Assembly: GCA_949592205.1 (NCBI GenBank)
Contig: CATIUR010000003.1
Span: forward strand, 21,054,501-21,118,500
Source of the DNA: Helichrysum umbraculigerum
Lineage: Eukaryota; Streptophyta; Magnoliopsida; Asterales; Asteraceae
DNA: 64,000 nt
Reading direction: 5' to 3'
Under the pieces are notes generated by a model. The model worked only from the letters and a program-made list of their open reading frames with translations. It did no database searches and was not told the origin of the DNA. Below are positions 48,957 through 59,652 of this stretch, in pieces. The position numbers and the translations under genes were made by a program. Position 1 is the first letter of the stretch, and every line of letters begins with the position of its first letter.

Positions 48957-49729
48957 TGTACGAAATATTGTTATTAGTTAAGTAGAAATTTGAAAAAAAA
49001 CTTATTTATTTGTATAATTCTTTTAGGTACCTTATACTTTAGATTATATGATTATTGAAACAATAAATTATAATTTTCATGTAGTTTATGATACTTAAAA
49101 CATTGATTTATAAAAAAAACTTATCTAATTGAAACTTGACGAAGTAAATAAAATTTACATTTAAGTTAATGGTTTGAAAGGTTAATTGGTCATAAAGATA
49201 ATGAATTGAACTAAAGTATAATGTAAAAATAGTTTAGGAGCAACGTGTATATGCGAAAAGTTTACTACAAAAATTTAGTGCATATGTTGGAGATGAAACA
49301 CATTTGGTGAAACATTTTCTTAAAAGATTAATTTATTACACCATTTTGACGTAGTGTTTGCATACGTTGGAGATACTCTTACAGAATTCAAAACATCAAG
49401 TTGAACTCAATTTAGTAGCGATGTTAAAGGTTTCTTACGACTATGAATTCTCTATAGCAATGCTTTTCTATATTGTTGGTTGCTTATAAATATAATCATA
49501 TGTATATGTAGATGTAGACTTTTTTTAGAAAAGTAATATTAATCACACACCCACTACGAATATTTTCATTTTCTCCTCGAATATATACATTTATTCAACT
49601 CTTAACATGAAACCTCAACCTTTTAATTAGAGGGTTACCTTGATACCGCTAACCCAATAACTTTTTGGTATATGTAGATGTAGATTTAGATTTGAATGTA
49701 GATGTTTACATTATTTTTCAGTGAAAACG
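48957..49729. other. intergenic, no feature recognised
   Basis: AT-rich, no credible ORF or repeat end. The phrase TATATGTAGATGTAGA recurs at about 49500 and 49670. Confidence 0.5.
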
Positions 49730-49894
49730 ATAACTGAAACTCCCCGATTTTTTTTTTTGTAACAATTTATTAATGAATTAAACATAATTGAATCTATTTA
49801 GGGACATAATCCCTAAAAGTGTCCCAACAAGTTTTATTAAATACTTACGCATTTTTAAATTTTACAAACAAAAGCTTAAAACTAAATATACTGA

Positions 49895-50080
49895 AAAAGG
49901 CAGGGTACCCGCCGGGTAGGCAAGGGTACCCGCCAGGTAATAAGACTACACACCGGGTATAGAAGTACCCACCGGGTACACACTTTTGGGTCGGTTTCTG
50001 TTCAAAAACAAGCCTTAGTACCCGTCGGGTACCAAGACTACCTGCCGGGTACGTCTTGGTACCTGCAGGTTTGCAGACTT
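49895..50080. repeat. palindromic-word cluster TACCCG-C-CGGGTA
   Basis: Seven occurrences or variants in 185 bp: GTACCCGCCGGGTA, GTACCCGCCAGGTA, ACACACCGGGTA, GTACCCACCGGGTA, GTACCCGTCGGGTA, CTACCTGCCGGGTA and GTACCTGCAGGT. Each is a hexamer palindrome around a single central base. Variants are mostly C/T or G/A. Confidence 0.85.
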
Positions 50081-51965
50081 TAGTGCAAAAGTTCGAAACT
50101 AAAACTTGCATAACTTTTTGCTCGCTTAAGATTTTGACCCAAAAATTTGCAGACACCTCAAGTACTACAATTCAAAGCTTTTCTCATTTTTACTTTCCAA
50201 AAATTTACATTAACGAAAGATTCGGATAAATGACCAAATTATGGTCATTTATACCATTTTAACACCAACCCACAATTTCAACCAATATAGTTTCTGACTC
50301 AATGCTTTCATCAACAAACTCCACTTCAATTAAATAGTCTACCAACATAATCCATAATACCAAGACCAAATCCTTCATCTACATGACTCGTTGACACAAC
50401 AATGCCCATATGGACACCATACGACCCATTCATCAATTTATGACATTAAACATATAATTTACTTCCGAAACTTCATTTGCACAATACTTACAACACATTT
50501 AGCAAAACCCATAGTATCATAAGTCTTCGTAACCATAAGTGAGTGACCACATAATCCTTTGTCCCAAGATTTACAAAACTTACATAAATTAGATAAAACG
50601 TGTTTTACTACAAAAAGGGGCTTCTTTTTGGTCACATCAAGAGCATGATTTCATACACAAAAAGGGATTCAAACTTACTACTCGGTAGCAAGTTCCACCA
50701 CTAGTCAACCTTCGGCTCTTTTCCCAAATTATCCCCAGAACCACTTGCACCTACAACACATACACAAATGATGGGGTAAGTATTATAATACTTAGTAAGT
50801 AATGTGAAATAAATAAGACATCAACAAGTTTTCAACATTCAAGGTGATCATAAGTTTGACACCATCTTACAAGTAAGGATTCGTTACTTAACTTACATTG
50901 TTCCTAAAATAGGAACACTTACAATTGGGCATAATGCCACACATTCCACTCAAGGCATATAAAGCCTTACATTCCATAATCTTACCAACACTAACTAAGT
51001 TTATTTGATCATCCACAATGGATTCACAAACAACTTAATTAGTAACTTTCCCATCCCATCCCCCATTACTTACCTTGTATGATGTTGAAGTTTACAATTC
51101 ACAAGCTATCTCTTTAAACACCTAAACAATCATAGAAATACACATACAAGATTAGCCACTAAACAAGTGACACAACTTACTTAATTCCTATACTTACTAG
51201 AATTCAACTCATCTATGGTACATGAATTCTAACATTCTACCCATAATATAGATTTCTCATTCGATCTTCACACAAGCTTATCATTAATTCATTCCTTTTT
51301 GCTAATGAATTTAGCATGCAACTACTAATAATGATGCTCACAACTCATTAGTAGCTTAATATCATAACTATATCATCATATTCATCAACACTCAAGAATC
51401 TATTAACTACATGAGGTCTTTTAACACACTTTTTCATAAATTTCAGTTTCTACATAAACAACTTGTGCAATAATGACTAATAACACCTACATAACCTGTG
51501 TCAAGCCTTAATTTCAACTTTTCTTAAATCTTAGGGTTCATAACCCCAATTCACTATATCATGAAATTGAAGGGTATAGAAGATGTATCATACCTTAGAG
51601 ATGATATAATAAGTGATTACAAGCTTCAATTCATACAATTAAGGCTCCAATTTTGTCAATTTTGAGATTGTGTTCTTCCCCCCTTTTCCTTCCTGAAATC
51701 GCCAACACCAACCCCCCTTTATTTCTAAAAATCTAATCTACACTATATATTATAATAGAGTGTAAATTAGGTAGTCTAAGTTAATCTAAACCCTTAAATG
51801 AGTTATTAAATTGAATGTGAACCATTGATTTAGTCTTTAAAAATATGACTACCTAAATAGTGAAAAGAATATGATAAAAAGACTATAATAACCTTATATT
51901 ATATGTTTGGTAAGTTATTTATTGATTGGTGATATATTAATGGTAATGTTGAATATTAAATATTT

Positions 51966-52115
51966 TTTTTGTAAATTAATTATCTCACAAACGAAAAATC
52001 AAAAAATTATGAAAATTGCACCATAAAATTCAGTGTTTTTTCCCCTTCGATTTAAGATCTCACAAGGTATATTTTCGACGAGTTTTTTTTCCCATTTTTT
52101 GGTAGGTTTTACAAA
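51966..52115. repeat. remnant of the 23779 foldback MITE family
   Basis: Shares with 23779-24236 the ordered segments ATCTCACAAACG, AAAAATTATGAAAATTG / ACCATAAAA-TCAG, TTCGAT and ATCTCACAAGGTATA-TTTCGA. Only one arm is clear. Confidence 0.6.
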
Positions 52116-52403
52116 TTATTAACACATGTGTTATTGTTTGGTTGTATATTTAATTTAGGGTTACAATTAGAATTTGGGGTTTAGTGTTTAGTAGGATTTA
52201 GGTTTTTACATGGTTTAGGGTTTAGTATGATAAATGGTTTAGGGGTTTGGAGTTTTTACATGTGTTAGTAATTTGTAAAACTCATCAAAATATGTAATTT
52301 ACATTTATGTGCATAAATCTACACATAATTTAGCATAACAAAAAATAAAATTATACATAATTATAAAAAAACGATTTAAGATGTTGTGGGTTTATAAAGA
52401 ATT

Positions 52404-52735
52404 TGGGGACGCATCGCCTTTTCAGCCGAATTTTTTGCATAAATATAATCCAACTTGATTGGTTCGTAATTAAATGGGCTGAAAGTGCCATCTCAATCTA
52501 TTGTATGTTTTCATTTTCAACGGTATTGTGCATACTTGAACTACATACGGGTTATTTGGTCTTCAACAAATCAAAATTCTTTATAATTTGCATCGCCTTT
52601 TCAACTAAATTTTTTTAATTCGCATAAATATAATCCAACTTGATTAGCTCGTAATTGTATGTTTTCATTATTGTGCACACTTGAACTTCAGACGATTTGT
52701 TTGGTCTTCGACAAATCAAATTGATACTCATATTT
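52404..52735. repeat. tandem duplication inside the Helitron
   Basis: Two diverged copies of a segment of about 150-185 bp (GCATCGCCTTTTCA..., CATAAATATAATCCAACTTGATT..., TTGGTCTTC-ACAAATCAAA), from about 52411 and about 52590. Confidence 0.75.
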
Positions 52736-52784
52736 TGATCCTACTAATAAAATTGGTGAAGGATGCTTTAGAATAGTTTACCGT
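52728..52784 (+). pseudogene. receptor-like kinase exon fragment
   Basis: Frame reading DPTNKIGEGCFRIVYR matches the glycine-rich loop of plant receptor-like kinases (usual form NKIGEGGFGxVYK), with two of the glycines changed. It is preceded by an in-frame stop three codons upstream and followed by non-kinase sequence, so only the ATP-loop end of an exon was captured. LRR-VIII type kinases often have the DPxNKIGEGGFG wording, but that assignment is tentative. Confidence 0.55.
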
Positions 52785-53937
52785 AATTATTATAACTGCG
52801 GACATGTTACTTTTTGTTTATTTCTATTCGTGAGGTAATTATATATGTATTTTTATTTTTTAAAACTATTCACGGGGTGTGATTGTAGATGATTGTCCAT
52901 GATAGCTGTCAAGCAAATATAGAGGAACCGTTAATATATCACTAAAATGGCATGATATATGCATTATAATATCCAAAACGTTTAATGCTTAATGGTATCA
53001 AAGGAAAAGAGTTGTTGATGATCATTCACATGATTATTATGTAAGATGGACACTTTTTTAGTATATTGCATCATTTAAAAATATGGATGCATTTTTTCTT
53101 CTTAATCAATAACTAATAATATTTTTAACAAGGAATTTGGTTCCACCTACTATGATGATCAATGTATGTTTCCACTATTATGGTTAGACCGAAAGAATAA
53201 CAAATAGATTTGAGTACTTTGATGGCACCAAATTTCTTGATCGTAATAATATTTCCGGTCAATTAATTTAATATGTTCTACTTGCTAAGTTTTTTGAATT
53301 GTCATATCATATGTACGTGTAATTGTATGCATTGGTTTTGTACGATAGTTAGATGGTATGACGGTCAATATGAAACACTTATTATTATTGAAGATGACGA
53401 TGACTTGCAAACTTTATAGTTTCTATATTTTGATTGTTTGAACGTTGCACATTAAGTTGATCATGTTAAACATTTATCTTTATGTATTGCTTCTTTATTG
53501 TTTAGTTTTTTAATAAATATTTTCAATGTTATAAATCATTTTTAATAATGTATCTTCAAAGCTACTATCAATAGATAAACATATCCATTTCAATTAAAAA
53601 AAACTGTGTAGTGTCATCAGCAAAAATATGTCGACTTAAAGTTACTCACTAAAATAAATTATAATATAAACATTTGTATCAAAATTATGAAGTAGCCTGC
53701 AAAACTTGCGGGTTATAATCTAGTTTTTTTATTAAAATGAGAAAGGAGGTGGGTTTTATTTGAAATATTTCATTTTCTACTCTCAAATTTTGATTCTTAC
53801 ACTTTGGTCCCTTATACTTTCTTAAACTTTATACTTGCTATTCTTAACAAGGTTAGGAAAATACTCCACTAACTTAATAATTTAAGCTCTTAAATTATTA
53901 TACATACTTACAATTATTTTCGGGGTGTTACAATAAC

Positions 53938-54632
53938 CGATCACCAATTAAAAATTCACGACGATTCTAACAACGGATATATAGATAGTTTCTCTTATTT
54001 CAATTTAGAACAGAAAAAATGTACACTATATATTCATCCATTTATGAAAATTTCCAGTTTTTTGGACTGTACTTGCGAACTTTAAAAACCTAAGTTTATA
54101 AAAATCAAAAATAAGAAAGTTTATAGTCTTGGGCTTAGCAACGGGTTGAATATAGACATTAGGAAAGGATTGAAAATTGGTGGCCAAAGTCATTTTAGAT
54201 TTTTAGGCCCTCTGAATCTAGTATTTCATTTACATATTGGCTATTAAATTAAGTTTTAATGCATGTTTGAAAGTTTTAACGAAAGTTCTAAGGGCTTCCG
54301 TTAGTAAAATCCTTACATTAAATTATTTCCCACTAATAATTGAGTTTACACCCAACAATTTTTCCGTCAGCCGAAGATCACGAACATCACTTCACTGTTA
54401 ATGATAATTTACAAATGAGCATAAGGACACATCGTCTGTCCAAATGGCCAAATCCTAAAAAGCTTTTAATACAAGGTACACCATGATTCACACAAGTCAC
54501 ATTACGATTTGTCTAAACATTTTACTCGGACTCCAGTTATTAGGAACTCTGGAGTTATTTTTACGAGACCATAGAAGAGAAACGAAAAGATGACAAATGT
54601 GATTGTGTTATCGATATTTCTATATGTAGTAA
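53938..54632. other. intergenic, no feature recognised
   Basis: No credible ORF or repeat boundary seen. Confidence 0.5.
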
Positions 54633-54635
54633 AGA

Positions 54636-55306
54636 CACTACAAAAAAAACTCATTTTTCCACACTTTTTTCTCCACACTTTTAGAAAGTGTGTAAAACTT
54701 ATAAGATTTTTCACACTTATATATGTAAGGAAAAGAAGCTCACACTTAAAAGTATGGAGAAATTACAACTTTTCAACACTTAAAAGTGTGGAAAAAAATT
54801 TGTAACACATGATTTTTCCACACAAGAGAAAGTGTGGATAAATTGGGTGTTACAAAATTTTTTCCACTTGGTGGGGGTTTTTCTCTTGTCTTGGTATCGT
54901 AATTGGCAAGAGTTTTTTCACCCTTTTTGCAGTCCTTGCAGTTAAAGCCCCAAGATGATTCTAGTTTTTGTAGTTCTTTTCGATTTCTAGATTTGTTTGT
55001 ACTCTTTTGCCTTTAGCTTCTTGCTAATGGTTTTTTCTTAATTTATATATTTCTGCCGTTCAAAAAAAAAAAAAAAAAAAATGCTTTCCACACTTTTAAG
55101 TGTTGAAAAATCATCATTTCTCCACACTTTTAAGTGTTAACTTTTTTTCTCCACACTTATATATGTGAAGATTGTAGTTATTTCCACACTTATTGATGTA
55201 ACAAATTTTTTCACACTTATAAGTGTGAATAAATTTACATATTTTCCACATATTTTTAAAAAGTGTGGTAAAAATAGTGTTTATAAATGACATATTTGTT
55301 GTAGTG
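54636..55306. mobile_element. small CACTA (En/Spm) element
   Basis: Starts CACTACAAAAAAA and ends TTTGTTGTAGTG, with 3-bp TSD AGA at 54633-54635 and 55307-55309. Both sides are packed with sub-terminal motifs TTTCCACACTT and AAGTGTGGAAAA, typical of CACTA transposase-binding arrays. It has no ORF and is interrupted by a LINE fragment at 54868-55081. Confidence 0.85.
54868..55081 (+). mobile_element. 5'-truncated LINE fragment in the CACTA element
   Basis: A 214-bp stretch unlike the CACTA sub-terminal repeats, ending TTCTGCCGTTC and a run of 20 A (55062-55081), resembling plant L1 LINE 3' UTRs. TTTCCAC flanks it on both sides (54861-54867, 55085-55091), possibly a TSD, though the same word belongs to the CACTA repeats. 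Confidence 0.55.
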
Positions 55307-55309
55307 AGA

Positions 55310-56068
55310 GAAAAAGATGAAAACATAAGGGAGAAAAAAATCAATCAATAAGAAAATTAAGTCTAATTTAGGTTTATATAAGTAGTCATATATAGCATTA
55401 CTGGTACATAAACCCGTGTGTACATGTGGCATGTTGATTTGTAATTGTTTTTTATGAAATACAATTTTAATGCATATAATAAAGTTATATCGTTTTATAT
55501 GGAGTTAAAAATGATATTCAAGTTACAAAGTAAATTATTTTAGGTAGTATGTAAATACTAAATAGAGCGATAGTAGATTTGTATCTCACAACATGTAAGA
55601 TAAGTTAAAGAGTATAAAGGTGAAAATAGAAGTGAGCAAATTATAAAAGTGAAGTTGTAATACAGAGCAGTAATTATATCCTCTAAAGATCTTTTTTACA
55701 CCACATTTGTCCTTTTGATACTAACTTTTCTAATCTCTAAGTAATAATTTCCCAGCGATATATTAAAAAGAGATACATTGATATTCAATTCGAATGGTGA
55801 GACGAATAAGTAATCAATAAAAAGTCCCTTTCGTATTTAAGTATAGTTTAAAGATTATTTTTCACTATAATTTAGTAAGAGCTATAATCTTAAAATGGTA
55901 TTCTAATAAGTTATAACTATCTTATCTCAAAAGGTTATATCATACCATTTATTACTTATGAGTTATTATATATCGATTACTGTTTTAAAATTTTAAGTTA
56001 ATCAATTCAAATCATTATCAAATTACAACTAATAGTTTAGTTCACTCTTATTGTATTTGCCGTTTACA

Positions 56069-56141
<73 letters not shown>

Positions 56142-57428
56142 TTTGAAGTTAGAGGTTTTACTTTTAACTTGAGTAAAAAAAATGTCTAAATTTTTCAATA
56201 AAAAATTTTAATTAGATGATGACATTATTATTGAGTTTCCTATATATAATTTATTAAGATTCGACATGATGTATCTTCTTTCGTAAATTTCCCCTAAAAA
56301 TGAGAAAATTTGAGTGGGAAAATATTATAACAATAAGTTTATATAAAAAAATCGGATTTAATAAACTTTTACATAAAAACGAAAATACTTTCTAATTTTT
56401 CGAAAAGAATTTAAACATAGAGGCCTCATTTAGTTCTTAATTTCTTGACTCAATCTCTCTCGAAAGCTCTTGGATGACATCCCTCAATGGCTTGGCACAA
56501 GAAGTTTTTTTTGTGTGTGTGTGAAACTCTCAAATAAATACAAAGGTAAACTTCAAATTATAAATGTATAGTTTGACAATTAGCACACAAATGGCAAGCA
56601 CATTTGATTTTGACACCAAATTTCTTTTCTTTGCGATACTTCACAAGTAAATATAAATAACTAAATTATAATATCAATTATTTTTTCTTTAGTATAATTC
56701 ATAGGTACTATCAAATAAAATTGATAAATATGTCTATTTTAGTTACTCATTTGTCAAAATTTGGTTAAAAATTGTTAGTTGACTACACATAGCACTATTT
56801 TAGTTACTCATTTGTCAAAATTTGGTTAAACTTGGTGTTCTATAGTAATGATAGATATGAGATCCAGTATAAACACAATGTTTAGGTGAGAACATATTCT
56901 AACCATCGATTAAAAATCATAAATCATAATTTTGGTGGTGTCATTTTTGTATATAATTAAACTTCAGATGCGGTGACAATTTCTTAAATATAGGGAAGTT
57001 CAGTTAACCTTCACAACAGTTTGTAAATGGGTAAACTTTAATAATTTTTGTTCAAAAAGTTTTAACATTGTGAAGTTTTAATTATTTTCGGTATTTATTC
57101 TCTTATTGCCTCATTACTCGGAAGCTACTAGAACGATTTCTTAAACTTGTACTAGTAAATTACCTACGCTATGCAGTAGTAGCCAATGAAAAGAAGCAAA
57201 TGGTGATAGTAAGTAGTTTCATGCAAGGGATAATTGTTGGTGGATGATAGTTATTAACGTTGATCGACATTGGTGACCAATACTAATTTTTGTATTACAA
57301 TGAGTAATTTATTTTTTTCAATACTTTTTGAGCTTTATGTTATCTGAATGCATTCTTCATTGCTAATTTATTATATGTATTTAAAAATGCAATGTAGTGA
57401 TTGTAAATTCAATATCAAATATATGATA
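55310..57428. other. intergenic, AT-rich
   Basis: Holds a (TTA)n microsatellite at 56071-56143 and a short direct duplication (TTTTAGTTACTCATTTGTCA) at about 56738 and 56803. No credible gene. Confidence 0.6.
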
Positions 57429-58183
57429 CTAGTTTACGACCCGCGAAATTCGCGGAATGGTCCATGAAAAATATTTAAGTAGCCGTATCCATAGCTGTAT
57501 AATTGTTATTATTATTTTGAGTATCGTTTTTTTTCTTTCAAGAGGTTAAAATTGTTTCATCTTATCCTTTCAAAAATGGGATGTGATACAAGGAATTGGG
57601 CCATTAGGTGCTGTTTGTGTTGTTGTCACCGGGGTTGTTGTTGCAAATACCGGGTCGGAACCAAGTGGACTGTCGATACTTGTTCACACCGTCATTTATT
57701 TTGGGTTTGTTACCATCTTTCTTATAGCAATCTGTGTTCATATCTACACCGGCTAGTTAGTCGAGCTCGAGCTTGTAAAATGTTCCTTGTTTTATATTCT
57801 TTTTCTTTTTTTCTTTTTAGAATTTGGTACTTTTTATTTGTATGGATCGTGTTTAATTGTTGGTTACTTGGTTTGACTGAAGCAAGATATTATGATAATA
57901 ATGTGTTTGTAATTTAGTTGATAAATGTGAATTTGTTTTTATGTTTCATTATTCAATAGTGGCGCATTTTTTACGCAGCGTGGATGCGGCGCATTTTATT
58001 TGTATGCATTTTTTACGCAGGGCCGTTAGGAAGTGTTTATGGTATTTTGGTATCGTTTTTTTTGTGTTTCAAATTATAAATTTTTTTTGTTTCGTCGAAG
58101 TTACATACATGGAGATAACCGAAACCCCCAAATAAATATGAAAAAACGATGGGTAATACTAATTGGGTACCAAATGGGTATTG
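57429..58183 (-). mobile_element. Helitron 3' end, remainder to the right
   Basis: On the minus strand the sequence ends CTAG at 57429 followed by T, with a CCGCGAA/TTCGCGG hairpin about 8 bp before it: a Helitron 3' terminus. The 5' end (TC...) is not found before the LTR insertion at 58184 and may lie beyond the window. It contains a captured ORF fragment at 57550-57756 and a GCGCATTTTTTACGCAG motif repeated near 57962 and 58003. Confidence 0.6.
57550..57756 (+). pseudogene. captured fragment of a membrane protein, unidentified
   Basis: A 68-codon open stretch to TAG at 57754-57756 contains DVIQGIGPLGAVCVVVTGVV and LSILVHTVIYFGFVTIFLIA, two strongly hydrophobic segments like transmembrane helices, joined by a short polar loop. 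The composition is protein-like, unlike the surroundings. No start codon or promoter is evident, so it is probably an exon captured by the Helitron. Family not recognised. A longer overlapping Cys/Trp-rich frame (57552-57917) is the less protein-like alternative. Confidence 0.4.
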
Positions 58184-59652
58184 TGTGACACCCCGCAATT
58201 TCAACATAATTATAAACGCTAAGCAATTGCACTTTAGGCTAATTCCCTAACTTGAGTGAATTCACAACACATTTTAGAGATAAGTCTAGCAAGGCCCAAC
58301 TAGTTATTACGCGCAGTATTACATTTCGTAATTAGTTGTAATTACGCACAAAACAATTAGAACAAACGCGACAAAAATGTACAACTGTTGGTGAACAAAA
58401 ATAATTAATAATATGAAATTATTAAATAACATTAACGTTTATTAAATATTATTTTGATAATATTTACAAAGTATTTTGCAGCGTATAACGTTTATTTCGT
58501 AAACTGAAACAACTCAAAAGGCATCCCTAAAAATAAAATAAAACAAAGTTATAACTTTATAACACAACTAAATTAATTTCATATAATGTCTCAACTAAAA
58601 ATATATTCGATAACATATTTAGAAATTTATCACCTTAAAACATATTAACATTTAACGATCGGGTAAACGAACACCGCACGGAGCGCAATTACAGGGAACG
58701 AAAAATGGGAGGCTTTCACCAAAACCCCCATACACCCCACCCCTTCTCTTTCTTTCTCTCATTTCTATCATCTCACTCTCTCTCTCTTTCTTCTTTTTCT
58801 CTCTAAAAACCACCACCACCACCATCTTCATTCCACAAAAAGCACCACCAAACAAACTTAAATCGCAAAGCCCATTTGGAGAAAAACGTTCACCTCGTCA
58901 CGATCTACATTTCCATCTTTTCGGATTTCTCTCGCGACAACTTTGTAAGATCCCGACATTTCCGTAAACTCTTAGATTTTGCTATTTCCTTTGATATTTC
59001 ATGTTTATAATACTTAATATACCATGTTTTAGTGTTTCTACCAACTGATTATGTCCAAAAATCGAACAAAAACCCGTTTTTCCAAACTGTTCGACGAACA
59101 TGTTGTTGCGTCGCTTTTGGCCCAAAAACAGTAGTGCGACACAAATTTTTGTGTCGCATTACCATTTCTACGTCGCACAGTGTACACTACGTCGCATAAT
59201 TGCGACACAACCACTTATGTCGCATTAATTGCGACGCAAATATCTCCGTCGCATTAAATTGCAGATGTCGCATATGCGACACAAACCCTAACGTCGCCAC
59301 AATATTTCTGCGACACAAATCTTTATGTCGCAACCTTGTGTCGCAGCTCAACCCAGTGTCGCATATTGTGTCGCTAAAAACAGAACGTTGAAAACCCATT
59401 TTTCAATAAGTGTCGAACTTAAACGGAAACGAATACATACACACGATACGATACACGAACTGTACAAACATTACAAACTCAATTACATTATTAAAATGTC
59501 GATTTCAAACTATCACCAACGAGTCGTATACAATTTCACAACTACAAAATACAAACGTAAGCACTTAACGAATATCTTGGACATAACTTGGTTATACAAA
59601 CACTAGCATGGATGGTCGACCTAGACTTCCACATACTTATTAAATCTCACAC
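58184..59652 (+). mobile_element. LTR A, 5' part; split by LTR B
   Basis: Begins TGTGACACCCCGC after TATTG (58179-58183). A pyrimidine-rich stretch lies at 58740-58805 and the word cluster at 59110-59370. It is interrupted at 59652 by a related LTR; its remainder is outside the window, so solo versus full-length cannot be decided. The reading 58652-58855 on the opposite strand is a by-product of the CT-rich stretch. Confidence 0.7.
59110..59370. repeat. palindromic-word cluster TGCGACACAA/TTGTGTCGCA
   Basis: About 20 occurrences of GCGACACAA, TGTCGCA and close variants in 260 bp, often facing each other (GCGACACAAATTTTTGTGTCGC). Located downstream of the pyrimidine-rich stretch, the same relative place as in the LTRs at 45515 and 59653. 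Confidence 0.85.

Larger units (their letters stand above)
51737..53723 (+). mobile_element. non-autonomous Helitron with captured kinase fragment
   Basis: Begins TCTACACTATATATTATAA preceded by A; ends CTAG at 53720-53723 followed by T. A stem CCTGCAA/TTGCGGG (with one G-T pair) lies about 8 bp before the end. Length 1987 bp. No Rep/helicase. It contains a foldback remnant (51966-52115), a tandem duplication (52404-52735) and a receptor-kinase exon fragment (52728-52784). Confidence 0.7.
49735..53932 (-). mobile_element. solo LTR carrying a Helitron
   Basis: Ends TGAAACTCCCCG and GGGGTGTTACA, TSD ATAAC at 49730-49734 and 53933-53937. Without the Helitron it is about 2.2 kb, and the ends resemble the LARD1 LTR (TGAAACGCC...GGGGTGTTACA), so it is a minus-strand relative. 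It carries its own palindromic-word cluster (49895-50080). Nothing coding. The stretch 50190-51700 is LTR sequence with no other feature I can name. Confidence 0.8.
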
